From: Stropharia rugosoannulata
Taxonomy: Eukaryota > Basidiomycota > Agaricomycetes > Agaricales > Strophariaceae
Assembly: GCA_028532985.1 (NCBI GenBank)
Contig: JANCIK010000009.1
Span: forward strand, 3,224,001 to 3,288,000
Length of the DNA: 64,000 bases
Reading direction: 5' to 3'
The number at the start of each line of letters is the position of its first letter. The first letter of the stretch is position 1. A program made the translations under genes and the position numbers. Shown here piece after piece: positions 24,395-37,176 of this stretch. Under the pieces are notes generated by a model, which saw only the letters and a program-made list of their open reading frames with translations, ran no database searches and was not told the origin of the DNA.

Positions 24395-26274
24395 TCATAC
24401 GCGGGCCAGAAGGCTACGGTTGACCAAGAGCCGCGACGCGAAGATGAACAGAGACCCGAGCATGATGGTACAGCCTGAGAAAAGAATCATCGCAAGGTAG
24501 CGCCCGTGGTCACGCGTCAGCAGTATACCTGCGGCGGGGCCCCCGAGTAAGGATCTGGAGATGAAAAAGAAATTAAACAAGAGTGAGCGAACATCTCGAT
24601 GAATATCACAAGAAAGATGGGCGTGGAAAGGAAGTGCGGAGCTGCGCAATGGTGAGAAGCACGAGTGGATATGAAGCATGGCGCTTCTGCTGTGCGCGCC
24701 AACCACTTAGCCGACGCTTGAAATATCAACGCGGTCTGGCAGTGACTCGGTGCAATTGTCGTCAGATGCGTCCGGGAGAATGCACAGGTTCCGCCGACTC
24801 CCCACCGATAATAAGAAAAAAGAAGCAAATACTCACGGAAAGGAGATGATCGTGTATAATATTCCTATGCGCGCGCCCAGGCGCTCAAAATCCGATATCT
24901 GCGCGACGCAGGGCGTTATCAGCGCGATGAACGCTCCGGAGAAAAATCCGTAAGTAGCAGCGAAGACCATGAGGACAGTCAGATTATGTGCAAGCAGCCA
25001 GAATGTAACGCAGACAAGCCCGGCGAAGAAAGCGGCAGGGGTAAGCAGATTGAAGCGTCCGATGGTGTCTGATAGATAGGCGGGCGCGATGCGGCCCACT
25101 ACGCCACCCGCATTGAGGACAGCCAGGACAGAGAAGGACGTGCTGTTCGGAACGTCAATATGCTTTGCAAAATCGATGATGTAGAAGAATGGAATAAACA
25201 GCCCTAAAGAGAATGGGAATCATGATTAAAGGAACATGTCGCTGCACTCAGGCAAATGGACATACCAAGAGCAATAAACCAGCTGCCTAAAGACAAAAAC
25301 ACAAAGCGAGTGTCCTTGATAACCTTGACATCGCAGCACGGCCCGGGCTTATTGTGAGGCGATAGACTGGACACCATCAGCGTTGCTGCAGCGCAACCGA
25401 AACCACTAACAAGCCCAATGGTCCGGACACCCCAACCAAAACCGATACGTCCAGCAATGCCTTCAATCATTAAGGGATATACAACGCCGCCTGATAGTAA
25501 TCGCCTTGAGTACATTTCCGCCATATCATTAAACCATAAGCAACTAACCTAAGCTTGATCCTGCGATAGCAACACCGATAGCGGTCGCACGGTACTTCGA
25601 GAAGTGAGTTGATATGCTGGCAAGGGACGGGTAGAACCTATCAGGAAGATATTAACATCAGTGATTCTAGCTTCGAATATATGTAACGATTAAAGACGTA
25701 CAGGAGACCGACACTGAGCCCAAATAGTACGCCTTGCGACAAGATGTACTGATAATATTCCTTGCAGACGCTGGTGAGCATCATACTAGCGATATAGCAT
25801 ATTGTTCCCGCGAGCATCAGTCCCCGTGGTCCGTACGCGTCAAACAAACGACCAATGGGAGCCCCCTATAACGGCCCATAAAGTTAAGCCAGATGTCAAA
25901 CATGCGATAAAATAATACACGCGTACCGAAAAGAAGAACATCCATAGCTGTAGTGACCCGATCCATGAAATCGTCGAGGCTGAGAGGTGCTGGAGCTGGT
26001 GTGCTGCATACCACGCCTGGAACGTGCCGAAAGCGTTCATTTGTCCGAAGGAGAAAAACAGAGCAATAAATGCCCCTAATACAGTAACATTGGCTCGCCA
26101 GCCACCTTCTGAATAAGTGTGGTTGGTGGTGGGTGTCGCATTAGATTCAGAAATATTAGAGTTAACGATGAGCATCGTCCCACTGACGGCATGGGGCCCC
26201 ATATAACTTTCTTCGTCAAGTGAGATACATAATGTCGCGGGAGTGTTTTCGCACTTTTCTTTCAGCTCGGGCAT
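24395..26274 (-). CDS. MFS transporter, monocarboxylate permease-like
   Basis: Starts MPELKEKCENTPATL with a long hydrophilic N-terminus, then GGWRANVTVLGAFIALFFSF and FGQMNAFGTFQAWYAAHQL, the usual first helices of fungal MCT-like (Mch-type) permeases. Next come GAPIGRLFDAYGPRGLMLAG, the MFS loop 2-3 signature. Later exons give GSSLGGVVYPLMIE, GRIAPAYLSDTIGRFN, VFAATYGFFSGAFIALITP and LLGGPAAGILL. About 12 membrane segments can be counted across the exons. The family moves monocarboxylates, riboflavin or other small molecules; the substrate cannot be told from sequence. Six or more introns interrupt it. It ends at TGA, complement of 24395-24397. Confidence 0.93.
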
Positions 26275-29247
26275 GGAAAAAGTTGGGGTGCCACCCTGGG
26301 GCCAGCAGGGATAACGACAGGTATTACAGGGAGAAGTTGGGCTCTGCTACAAGCAGCCGGGTGCCTCGATTTATAACGAGCGTCAAGCTAGCTATTCCCC
26401 AGATTTGTTCCTGATGGCAAGATTCGGTGATACCCTGTGCGGCCAGCACGGGTGACGTATTCCGAAAGGGTTGGCAGAGCGGGCGGTGCTCGGCTGCCAT
26501 TGGCGGATAGTCTACTGCATCCCGTAAAATTAGAATAAAAGGGCCAAAAGAAATGAGGATGTGACGTACCAATACCAAGTGCGCCCTTCTAGAACGCAGA
26601 ACACCTTCGAGCATAATGTGGCGGGAAAAGCAGCTGTATTCCAAACCCCGGGGTATGCGGAAGGCAGCATGTTCCCGCGCGGGTGGAAAAACAACCTTCA
26701 TGTTCTATGCACAATTATTGAGAAAACGCGACTTTGAAGTTACTGAAACGAGGAACAGGCTTTGTCTGACTCACGTAGAGGCGGCGCTCCCGTATACGCA
26801 GCTCCCCGATATGGCAAATATAGTCGGAAACGGATCTGAGCTGTCGTATTGACTGCTGGCCGTGACAGCCGCACTGCCGTCGACCTGACAGCATCGTGGA
26901 TACCAGTTTGGTACCTGCAAAGGACAAGATGGTAGGACTTGTTGTAACTGTGCGTTTGAGCTCCATATCAATCTATGCAATGCGAACAAATCAATAAGCC
27001 CAGAGTTGAACCTAGGTGGCCCCAATAGAATGATGATATCCACGTTGACTGATATCAGTTCAGCCTCTGTCTAAGAGAAACAATCGCAATTGTCAAATGG
27101 CGAGAAGATATGAGAACTAACGTGTTTTACTGACCGACCTGTAATGAAGGATGGCTGACAGGACAGAAGATCAATCACTTAACTGTCGTTAGAGTACTTG
27201 TATAGGCAATATACAGTCCCGAGGCAATGTAAGTACTACGGCCGCACTGTAGTGAAACAGCTGCTTTGATGAGTACCACGGCGCCATTACGACTGAGAAG
27301 GCTAGTTATTAACTCCCAGGCGCGTCGGCAGCGCCTTGCACGGCGCCCTTGTATAAAGCATGTATAGCTGACATGGTCGTTTGGGGAAAGTTAACAAAAA
27401 CCTCGTGTCCCAACCGAGAGCGCTCGGATCACCTCTTTGCTTACTAACTCCTTTCAAAATATCATCTGTTTACATAACAACTACGAAATACGAAATTAGC
27501 AGCAACGCTTGACGCAGCACTAGCTGACAATATATGGGCGTAAGAACAGAACGAGCGCTACTATGAGGTAATTCCGAATTCTTCGCCTTTCCAGACACCA
27601 CGGCTAGGCTCTAGCAGACTTCAATATTCAATGCGTGATCTACATCTCGCTACCAACTTTTGCTACTGGTCCATAAGTTGGCTCAAACTTGGCTAGTAGT
27701 AACTATTGTGTACTCAAGCTCAAGCTTTGTAGGATCATTGATATTGAAAAGCCTCGGATCAGGGTCACCCAGCGTGCAAATTTAAACTTATATAATCCGT
27801 CACTTCGGAATACATAATCGCCAAAGTGGCAATAGGCTAAAGCACCGCTAGCTCACTTCGAAGGTTCACGCTCAAGGTCGTTTTAGATGCATGTCTACTT
27901 ACTCGTCATCCCTGAAGCACGCGAAGCCCAGGGCCGACTTGAAGATTAAGAATTGCATGGTCATTGTGAATTTGTGATTGCGACGTACCAGTGCTTCGGC
28001 AGCGCTGCCCTCCTTGAACGGTTTCGTCAATCCGCTGGGAAGCATATTACAACCTCGAACTCCGGGTCCTTCAATGCCCCTTCCAGATCTTCTCAGTCAC
28101 TCTTATTTCAGAGATACAGGTTATAGTGTATAGCAAAAATGGACCACGGCACGAGCGCCCATAACGTTGACTTATGACATTCAATTCCTTGGCCTTTGCA
28201 GACCTGAAATCCGAGGCTGCGACGCACATGGAGGCGTCTAGGGTAACGTGCACTGTGGCTTGGAGGCTGGAGATGCAATGCACTGCTGGTCACTGTCAGC
28301 GTACAGTAATTATGCCCTAGGTACAAGCTTCACCAAATCTATCAAAGACGTACAAGAAGCATCATCTATGCTTCTGCAAAGTTAGGGATCCAAGGCTCAG
28401 AAGCAAGAATATACATAATTATTGACTGATAAGTAACCCCGCCACCGAGGACTTCATCCTGGGGAAGAGCACTTTGAACTTTTCCGCCTTGTTTCCCGGG
28501 TTTAGCTCTGCAGACTGATAAGGGCTGATCAGGACACGGGAGAAGCAATGTGCATTTATCTCTGTTCATTAAGATCATGAGTCCAGTTGCGTTGTTTGAA
28601 ATTTTGAATGGCACATGTTACTCTTGAAAGATATGAGATCATATTTATCATGTCCAGTGAAAACTCAGAACATGCCTGGTACGCATCGCTGATTGTTGAT
28701 ACTGATGGCCGCTTGAACGGAATATGCCGCTGTCATATCTGATATGAGAAGGCATTGATCGACCATTAAACGTTGAACTTTGCACGAGTGTCCAGAAGAC
28801 ATCAGTATATGGATGCAATTTCCCATAGAGGTCTACCAGGGTAGGGGAGAACGTTAATGTAAATGCATACGGATATAACATACGTGTCGATCGCATAAGG
28901 ACAATGTTCAACTATTATCGAAACATGGCATCGGCTGTTGATCCTATGTTTTTGACTCTTTGCAGACATTGACCATCCAAACCTGGCTTCCAACGATCGT
29001 GGAGCCGTCTTGGCAGGTTTCTATAGTTAACCCCCACCTCGGAAAAATCGCCAATCAGTGTACGTCTTTCACGAGGTATTGCCCCATCTGCACGAAGCTG
29101 AACATTACTTATCTCTGAGAAAGTTCAAGATCGACAATGAGCATGTGTTGTACAACGTGGCATGCAGGTGAAACTATTTCATTGCAAGAAAGTATCCAAT
29201 AAGGCGTACACTGAGGAATGGAAAGAGCAGACATATCGTTTAGCCGT
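26275..29247. other. 3-kb intergenic region without a supported gene
   Basis: Includes the upstream region of the transporter (CCAAT-type box in gccattggcgg near 26500). The rest is AT-rich with short frames only. No terminal repeats or transposase motifs seen. Confidence 0.5.
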
Positions 29248-30073
29248 TTATTTCAAAAGTTCTTCGACCACCCTGTCGTCTGATATTTGCGCGATATTAG
29301 GTCCACGGTAGTTGAGGCGTCGCAGGGCGTCGATCTGTGTCAAGAAAATATTTACTACGCCGCGGGATTGAAAATAAATATCCGACGTACCACTTTCCCT
29401 CGTTGAAACCCTAGCGTTTCAAATCGGTCAACATGAACTTTTTCAAGTCCCGCGATTGCGACCTCGTCGTCCGTATTCCCAGTTGTCTTCTTTTCCTTCG
29501 CTCCAGGGCCACCGGCGTATATTTGTGTCCAGTATGTCGCAGTATCCTCAAAACTCGATTTGCTCGTCATGTAGTGCTTAGCAACTTCCGCATCTTGAGG
29601 ATCGTTGGGCTCGGGGGAGCATAGCAGACTTTGCAGGGAGATGAGGGTGGATTTAAGCGTCAAAACAGGAGACCAGGCGTCCTTGAGGATATCGAGGCAA
29701 ATCGCACCAGACGCAGACGATACATTCGGATGGTAAACTTTGGTTATAAACTTCATTTTGACAGGTTGAAATGGGTAAGATTCGGGAATGACTATATCCT
29801 ACAGGCGAATCGCGTTAAGCGAGCTCGACGTCGGCAGATGACAATCGCGATGCTTACAACTTCAAACAGTCCTCCTTCGTAGGGCGTTCCTTCAGGACCT
29901 GGAAACGACCCCTTTAGATGGAATGGAGATTCGTCGACAAGTTCGATCTTGATTTGCGAAGTCTTGTCGTTCTTGCAGTCTTACATGCCACCAGATAAGT
30001 TCCTACGAGATATTTAAATGCATGCAAACGCACCAGTGATCTCCTTGTTTACTCGCCGAAGTCGTGCGTCCAT
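29248..30073 (-). CDS. UBC1: ubiquitin-conjugating enzyme E2 with C-terminal UBA domain (Ubc1/UBE2K type)
   Basis: Carries ubiquitin as a thioester for transfer with an E3. The first exon reads MDARLRRVNKEIT. The UBC fold follows: IKIELVDESPFHLKGSFPGP, GTPYEGGLFEV, IPESYPFQPVKMKFITKVYH, then PNVSSASGAICLDILKDAWS. The HPN motif and active-site Cys (GAICLDIL) are present. After the core comes a linker (GAKEKKTTGNTDDEVAIAG) and, in the last exon, a UBA-like segment (IDALRRLNYRGPNIAQISDD) ending VVEELLK, which marks the Ubc1/E2-25K class that builds K48 chains. Four exons with short introns; the stop is the complement of 29248-29250. Confidence 0.95.
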
Positions 30074-32353
30074 GATCAATGCGCGGTATGTTACAAAAGG
30101 AAGGGAAAACAGATAAGAAGAACTGTGCGAAGTTTAGGCAAAGTTTAGTTCAAGAAGCTGTAAGCTTGCTGTACATAACAGGCGGCAGCGAGCGGCGTGA
30201 ACAGTTGAAGTTGTCACGTGAAATCATACTTGCCGCCGATTTAGTAATATGTTTAGCCTCCGGCCCGTGTACTTACCACCGTGACGGTTTGGTGACGGTG
30301 CGTGTGTTTTACAAGTGTTTTCCTTGCCTTTTACTAGTTGGCCTTTAGGCTAATAGTCTCCATCGCTCTAAAGTTTATTTACATGAAACTATATGGTATA
30401 AAATTTCTCCGTTAAAAAAGCTACTACGAAGTAGTACTATCTTGTAAGTACTACCAATCTTACTAATCTTGAAGTTCGCCCGTCCTGGATCAAGACGACC
30501 GAAAAATAACTTCAAGTCCTAGTACGGTGTCCGCACCAAGAATATATGGAGCGCATATTGTTAATAGGTTAGTACTCAACCATACAATAGCCATATTTTA
30601 CCAATATTTGCGTGCTGTGCGTGCTCGTATTTTATCAACTTTAATTCTTGTTTAATTCTTAAAATTAATCTTCCATAGTATGCCCAAAGTATACCAGCGG
30701 CGCACTTGTTCTACAGGTTGTATGATCGGTTGTGGCACAAGAATAACACCATACCACTAAGATGTATCTCCTAGCTACGCAATTGTCATCTCATGATAAA
30801 ATTACTTCCATGTTTACAAGCCTACTATTTTTACATGCTGCGGCCATTTTAAGCCATGTTCCCCAGTTATAGTTATTTAAGCTGGTCAGTAGACGGTTCT
30901 TTACTAAGATAGGAAAAGAGAAGGCCGAGCTTTGAGGGCGCATCAGAATATATAGGTCCTTTGCCGTGACGCTCCGTCCGCTATTTCGGCTATGAACAAC
31001 ACAGAGAAATCGCCCACAGCTGAGATATACAGCTAGAAGAGCAAACGTTCCTCTGGACATAGGAATAGCAAAGCAGAGAGACAGTGCGCTTTGACCACAG
31101 TAGTGCTGATAGCAGTGCGTGAATTGAAGTATATGGAGGGAAGAACTTCGCTGTGTAAAACCAGTACGCTACCTTCATTATTTATACTCGAAATGAGCTT
31201 ATCGCATCGACGTTTGCCAAGAAAGGCATCGGAAAATATTCTTGCTTCCTCGTTCCCTTAGCTACATACGATTAGAAACTGGATAGCCTTTGTGGACTCT
31301 TCCTGTCCTTCCATGATCATGTTCTCGTTCCATAGACGCTCGATGGTCGGCCGGACCTTCCCTCGAGGGGGTTTCAAGGGTTACCGCAAAACGTTGTCCA
31401 GTAAATACATTACACGTCCTGGTTGAAGTCAAGCGCTCGAAAAGGACTGCTGGCTGCAATGGCTGCAAATTCAGTAGCTCCATTATGCTAGATGCATATG
31501 AAGTCATCCAGCAAATGACGCGAGATCCTTCTGTCGGAAAACGGCGGGTCTCATGGAGATTGAAGACGACTTCTTTCGCAACCTACCATCATATCTTACG
31601 CATCGGCGGTAAGTGGTGGCCGATTCCAATATATTCCACTGTGCAAGCTGCTACTTAAAACGCAAGACTTCGACCAAATCTTCTTGTCGATTGCTTGATA
31701 TGGGATCGTCGCGTAAAATGAAGATGAAATATTCTAATGAACGACATTATTACCGTGCTGCAGCCAGATTTTGCTGTACAATGTCAGAAGACATGTGTCT
31801 GGGGCATGTTCGCGCTAGTGTATACTTATTACACGAAAAGTATATTTGCCTCTAATTCCAGCCCCGGCAACTCAAGGAGTAATGCGGTCGCACACTGCCA
31901 TCATAGCTACTATGTATGGAGTACTATAGAAGATGAATACAATTGAGACGCCAAGAGGCACACGAGGCGGGTAGCCTCAGATCTGATAGTTTACATACCG
32001 CACAATGGTGTGCTGATGTCAAGCTGATGTGAATAATGTCATACATGGAAAGCAGGTATTAAGTGCATATTATATGGCACCAGATTCCTGAAAGTACTGA
32101 CGAGAAGTAAATATGAACGTTTCTGTTCAATTTATACCAGCCCAATATCCCCCGTGACTTGCGCTTTGGCGTTGTTACGCCCAACATGGAAGGATACTTT
32201 ACTTTTTTGATAATGCCACCGGCCCATGTAGCTTGGCAATCGACCTCTGTAAATCAATTTCATATCTCTAGATTCTTTCGCAGACAATTTTACACCTTCC
32301 GGGGCACCAGCTGGCACCAGGCAAGGTCATCCAGGTCATCCATCCATCGTACA
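30074..32353. other. AT-rich intergenic region with ambiguous open frames
   Basis: No gene can be supported. Between 31.26 and 31.70 kb both strands hold protein-like frames: on the minus strand GKVRPTIERLWNENM and NLHETRRFPTEGSRVICW, on the plus strand RDPSVGKRRVSWRLKTTSFA. At most one can be real and neither forms a full model. Confidence 0.45.
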
Positions 32354-33184
32354 TCACGATTTGTCCGGGAGCTGGAGCAAATCCAACTTCATACGGACAT
32401 ATTCCACGGATCCTTTGAAGAACGTGCTTCCAAAAGCTGCAAACCTCCTCTTCATATACCACTCCTCTGTGGTCTTACGCGCATCGCACCATGCAATGCC
32501 TACCCCCGTGTTCGATCGGGCCATCGATAACGCATGTAGCAGCAGCTGAGTCCCGATTCCTCTGCCTTGATATTCCGGATCGCACGCAAACTTGCGAAAT
32601 CGCACAGCTTGTCTGGCCATTGTTTGTGGGGAAGCGTCAACTATCTCTGGTCCAGGACCCTTTCCTTCTTCTCCAATATCTGGCAGGGGCTCTAGAAACA
32701 GGGAAATGACCGCCACAGGGCTGCTTGTGTGCGATACAAACGCGCCATAATGTATACCCTGGACGTCTTCTGGCAAAATAACATGTTCGCGAGGCATATC
32801 TGGCCATAGAACAGAATGCCGAAGGGCTATTGTGCCTTCACTGCTGATTTCTTCGATTCGGACCGCTGGGCCTTTATGAGAATACTCAGTATAAATTTGA
32901 TCTCCAAAACATATAAGTCGACTATACCGCTTCGTTCTTCTAATGTCATAGTCGGGTCTGTGGAACCGGTGGCAATCACCTAAATCGATTACAATATGCT
33001 TCAGATCAAGATCGCAGTTTGTGGAAAGATTTGTGCAAATATAAGTCGATAAGAAAGTTGTTGATTTCGTCCGAAGGGTAACTCTATTGCCGTTCAAATG
33101 CCGGAAGATGGACGTGACTTGGTCATAGATGCATGACGAACACTCTGAAGGAACTTCCTCCCTGAGGTCCTGCCTGTACCTCAC
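32354..33184 (-). CDS. GNAT-family N-acetyltransferase, 5' end uncertain
   Basis: The C-terminal half is a GNAT domain: VRIEEISSEGTIALRHSVLW, then PDMPREHVILPEDVQGIHYG and AFVSH, and motif A RKFACDPEYQGRGIGTQLLL with the acetyl-CoA-binding QxxGxG/A loop. The end, WYMKRRFAAFGSTFFKGSVE, fits motif B. Substrate unknown. The frame stays open upstream to 33184, but that first codon is GTG and no ATG lies in frame before PDMPREH, so the start must be in an unresolved upstream exon or the first 130 codons are not all coding. An acceptor near 32875 (CATAAAG) just before the domain is one option. The stop is the complement of 32354-32356. Confidence 0.72.
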   Translation of the reverse strand: MRYRQDLREEVPSECSSCIYDQVTSIFRHLNGNRVTLRTKSTTFLSTYICTNLSTNCDLDLKHIVIDLGDCHRFHRPDYDIRRTKRYSRLICFGDQIYTEYSHKGPAVRIEEISSEGTIALRHSVLWPDMPREHVILPEDVQGIHYGAFVSHTSSPVAVISLFLEPLPDIGEEGKGPGPEIVDASPQTMARQAVRFRKFACDPEYQGRGIGTQLLLHALSMARSNTGVGIAWCDARKTTEEWYMKRRFAAFGSTFFKGSVEYVRMKLDLLQLPDKS

Positions 33185-34286
33185 CGCTACCTCACCGATG
33201 TAAATCTACTCGCAATTAACACGCTTTTGGACGGCAGTGCAAGCTTGCAACGGTCCCGCAGCCACATGGAGATTAAAGAGCGGTCTATGAGTCCAGGGAA
33301 GTATTGTCGAGCAGCGGCGAGGATGATAACACTCCATGAATACCGCAAGAAAAATGCAACGGGGATCTCATATCTCCACGTCTAATTTTGTGATTGTACG
33401 CAGACCTGACAGAAACTTTCATCAGCAGCAAGGTCGGCACCCGAACACTGAATCTGTTTTCATACATAGGCCTCTCTAATACAAAGACCACCTATCAGAC
33501 AGACCGATCGTGTAGCAGGCGGAGATATCATCTACAGTCAAATATGCTTTTTCAACTAGTCCTTTGAGTTTGTCATTCCTGACTTTTGTTCAGGTGCCTC
33601 TCTTGTCCCGGCGAGCAGAAAGGCTATTTTGAGGGTGATTCTCTGTCACTAAAAGCTTATCTATTCAAGTCCTCCCCGCACTATCGATGTCTTCCAATTT
33701 TAAGTTCTGCCTACGATCGGAGTGTGGCGTCACCCCGGCGTTCGGGAAGAAGAGCTGTGCGCCCTGTGCATGTTATTTTATTTTGTGCCTCGTTGGCCGG
33801 CCCCGGGTCTACCTGGCAAGTTTTTGGGGAGTGTGAGGGAGCGTGTCGTCCTCGTATTTGCTACCGAGCCAGCGGAACGAGTGCATCGTGCCAAAGGACT
33901 GACGGTACATTTGCGTCAGCTTATAAGACAATTGACCACACATGCCTGTACAGTAGTCACAGCTTGGAAAACGTTGAAGTTATCAAAGTTAAAAAGAGGC
34001 ACCATCGGACGGGCGAGGAGTGGACTTCAAATTATGTGTCTTACTGAAGTTGTAAGACAAAAGAAATGGTATTATGCAGAAAGACAGCATGAACAGTAAT
34101 CCGATAAACGCTGCAAAGGCAGCAGGCCAACACCAGGTGTTTCATAAATCGCCGCGCTGACATGCGCAGTGAAGCTGCACAGAATGAAAACAAAAATAGA
34201 TCCAAAAAGAAGAAGAAATATGAGAACGAGCAAAGACCCCCTGTACCCACCGGCGGAACAGTCAATCTCAACCAGCAAACTCGAGC
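33185..34286. other. intergenic region, no supported gene
   Basis: Between the GNAT gene and the end of GLO3. A plus-strand frame of about 150 codons (33586-34047) has no recognisable domain and begins at a non-ATG codon. Confidence 0.45.
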
Positions 34287-36036
34287 TTAGCGGTCAATGG
34301 ACATGGACGCAAGGTAGTCAGATAACTAAATGTATGGTTAGAATAGCGAGTCTCGTAAACGCATGATAAGAAAACGCACCTTCAACGCGCCGGATCTGAT
34401 ACTCTCCCCGACATTCTGCACATCGGGGTTAGCGAGCACACGCGAAATGGCATCCTTTGCTGCACTCTCCAAGCCCGCAAGGCTCCCGTCACCAAGCAGC
34501 CCTCCATCCATGTCCCGGTCAAGCATGGGATCCTCATCCTCGCGTCCAAAGTACTGATTGGATGAGATTGATGTTGCGCCTTGGAAGTTTGACAGACGCG
34601 TTTGGGCCTCTCGCTGAGCGTCAGCATCATACGCGTTCCGTCCAAAGTACATGTCTGAAGATATCGCCTTTTGGTTTCCGAATTTTTCCCGTGCAGTTGT
34701 TGGTGCGTCATCGGCTACGGGAGTGCTGGGGGGCATAGTTAATCAACAAAATCGTTGAAATAATGCAAAATTCGGAGCATACCTCCGAGTGGATGATACA
34801 GAAGCAGCAGCAACAGCCGCAGCCGCACCAGCTCCTGGGATCGCACCAAACCCAAGGCGGGGAAATGCCGCGGATTTCTGAGGCTCTGGAGTAGACCCTG
34901 CAAACTTGTTTCTTGTACCATTCGCGGGGATCGTCGTTCCGGTGGCTGCTGCGGTCGCGCGACTGCCTATCTCTCGGGAACGAGCCAGAGCTTCGGCCTC
35001 CTTTCGCGCCTTCTCCTCTGCCTCCTCTCGTTCCCTGTCGTAACCAAGCTGCTTTAGCCTCTCAGCCTCCTCGAGCGCCTTACGCTCGGCCGCGGCAAAG
35101 TCGATCGGTTTCGCTTTCGACGCCCCGAGACCCAGTTTGGACTTCTTAGCACCCGCAGTAGTAGTAGCACCCCCTGATGAGGCTGAATTAAGGCGGGAGG
35201 TTCCAGAACCAAGTCGAGCAGGGCGAGCAGTGCTGGAATGCGAGATGGTACGTGGGGCTGGAGTGGCAGCTGTAGTAGAACTAGCACTTCCTGTACTAGG
35301 GACGCCGGCTGCGCTGCCTGAAGAGATGGCACGTCCAATAACAGGGGGGGTGGACACTCGGGGAGTTCCAGGGTTCGAAGTCTTAGGAGTAGAGGGTTTT
35401 GACCATGAGTCGAAAAAGTCGTCCTCCGCATCTTCTTTAGGTGCAGCAGCGGCAACTGGTTCCATACCATCGACAAAAATTCCATTGGGGAATCTGTCGA
35501 ACAACGACAATGTTAGATTAAGGCCACTGACTAAATAGAGACTCACTGTGCAGCGTCTTCTTTTACTCGCCGTGCGAGTTCCTCTTTGTACAATTCTGCC
35601 ACACGCCCAGAGTACTTCTTCTTTGTATCAGAATCGTTTAGCAAGGAAGAACCTCCGTGTTTCGTGAAGAATTCTTGGGCCGATTGATTACCTCCGACCT
35701 TCATGGTACGCAGCTGCCCCAGCTGCCAACTGTCCAAATTGGTGGATCTACGAAATAATCAAACATTTTACAAGATAAATTCCTTGGAAGACTTACCGTA
35801 CGAAACTAATATGGACGCCCATGTTCCTGTGAACGCTGGAGCATTCTAAACAAATGTAGACACCGAAGGTAACACTCGACCACGTCGGATTTCTTGCGTT
35901 ACAGTCAAAACATGACTTGATGTGTATGTTAGCAATAATACGAAGTATAAAGAAGTTTTGGGCATACTTTGTTCGCCTTCTGGGCTTTGAGGACTTTGAA
36001 AACCTGCTCTGTCTCTTGTTTTGTTGGCTCTGCCAT
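34287..36036 (-). CDS. GLO3: ArfGAP of the Glo3/ArfGAP2-3 type
   Basis: Stimulates GTP hydrolysis by Arf1 on COPI vesicles at the Golgi. Starts [20 protein letters not shown]. The ArfGAP zinc finger is [20 protein letters not shown] then [20 protein letters not shown] (CxxC-x16-CxxC with the catalytic Arg in HRNMG..R). Exon 3 continues [21 protein letters not shown] Ser/Pro/Ala-rich middle ([17 protein letters not shown]) and a charged helical stretch ([20 protein letters not shown]) follow. The C-terminal Glo3 motif is visible as two repeats, ISSDMYFGR and [10 protein letters not shown]. The last short exon reads [13 protein letters not shown] phase-2 junction gives [12 protein letters not shown]. 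Upstream lies a divergent small gene about 0.67 kb away. Confidence 0.95.
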
Positions 36037-36701
36037 GATGGATGTAAGAGAGATGGCTTTATCACAGCTGTCGTGTCAGCACCCAAATCAGGTAAGTGTT
36101 TACGTAAGTGATCTATTTACTACTTTGGACTTGCCACTCAACATCAACGACCGACTGAGGCAAGACTGAGGTCTTTGAAGTTCTCATCTGTCATATAATT
36201 GGCGCTCTTTGTGGATATTACTCATACTCTCAATGTGCATGAGTGTACTGGTTCTGTATTGATCCCACCTAGTGGCCCTTAGTAGTGGCCTTGTAGTCAA
36301 CTTGTAGACTTGTACTAGTGTCCTCTGATTCACATATGGATAATAATGCCAACTCACTTGACAATCTTATTCCTGACGTATTTGGATATTATATATAGGC
36401 TCATGAGTGCTCAGGGGCTGGTAACACAGCTATACTCACAGCCTTGTGGTACACGTTGCTGCAATGGCCAAGCGGGAATCTGTGAGAACCTTCCGGTCGA
36501 ATCTGAATGCTTGTATACCTTTTTTGCACACCCTGAGCACTGCCTCTTTACGACCCGGGCCACAGGTGCTATGCTGGATACCGTATTTAACTGGACAGAC
36601 GTGTTTTTTGCCAATCCACATTTCTTCCCCTACTTCCCCAATTCCGACCGACAGTGCTTAATTAATCGGCGTCCACTTATCGCCAGGTCTTTACATTTAC
36701 A
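36037..36701. other. upstream region of GLO3 and the small lysine-rich gene
   Basis: About 665 bp between divergent start codons, AT-rich at 36.2-36.4 kb. A plus-strand frame covers 36346-36735 without recognised motifs. Confidence 0.4.
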
Positions 36702-37009
36702 ATGGGTAAGATACAACACCCAGTTCCAGGAATAATGCGTGTGCATCACGGCAGAGAGCTTGCTGAGGCAGCGTGAGTAGTGTTCATCTTGCCTATGAAA
36801 GACTCGACCTCACAACGATCTCTTGAATTCTTTGAATCAGTAAATACAATAAGACCAAACCTTTACGGGAGACAGCCTCTAAGAAGGAGTCGGAGCCAGC
36901 TAAGGTAAGCTCATGCAGTTTAAAAATGTACTAATGGTAATCACAAACAATTATTTAGGAGCGGAAGGGCTGGCGACATTCGATATCATCACTCAATTTT
37001 CTCAAATGA
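36702..37009 (+). CDS. small lysine-rich protein, three exons, function unknown
   Basis: Spliced product of about 61 residues: MGKIQHPVPGIMRVHHGREL, AEAAKYNKTKPLRETASKKE, then SEPAK joined to ERKGWRHSISSLNFLK. Exon 1 ends at a strong donor (GTGAGTAG), exon 2 starts after GAATCAG and ends before GTAAGC, and exon 3 begins after TTATTTAG at 36959. Phases agree and the stop is TGA at 37007-37009. It is basic and hydrophilic with no signal peptide or membrane segment. I do not recognise the family. Good splice sites across three exons argue against chance, but the size is small. Confidence 0.5.
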
Positions 37010-37176
37010 AACAATGATCTCTTTCGCCCACGTGGTGGGATAGTAAATTAAACGTCTTAGGACGTCCCCTTTGCATACACTGCAGATATCATTAATGTAC
37101 TAAGTGCACTCGTGCTATATTTTTCATGTAGTACACCAGTTTCTCGATACGGTCAGAGTCTCGGAGTTAGAGTTAC

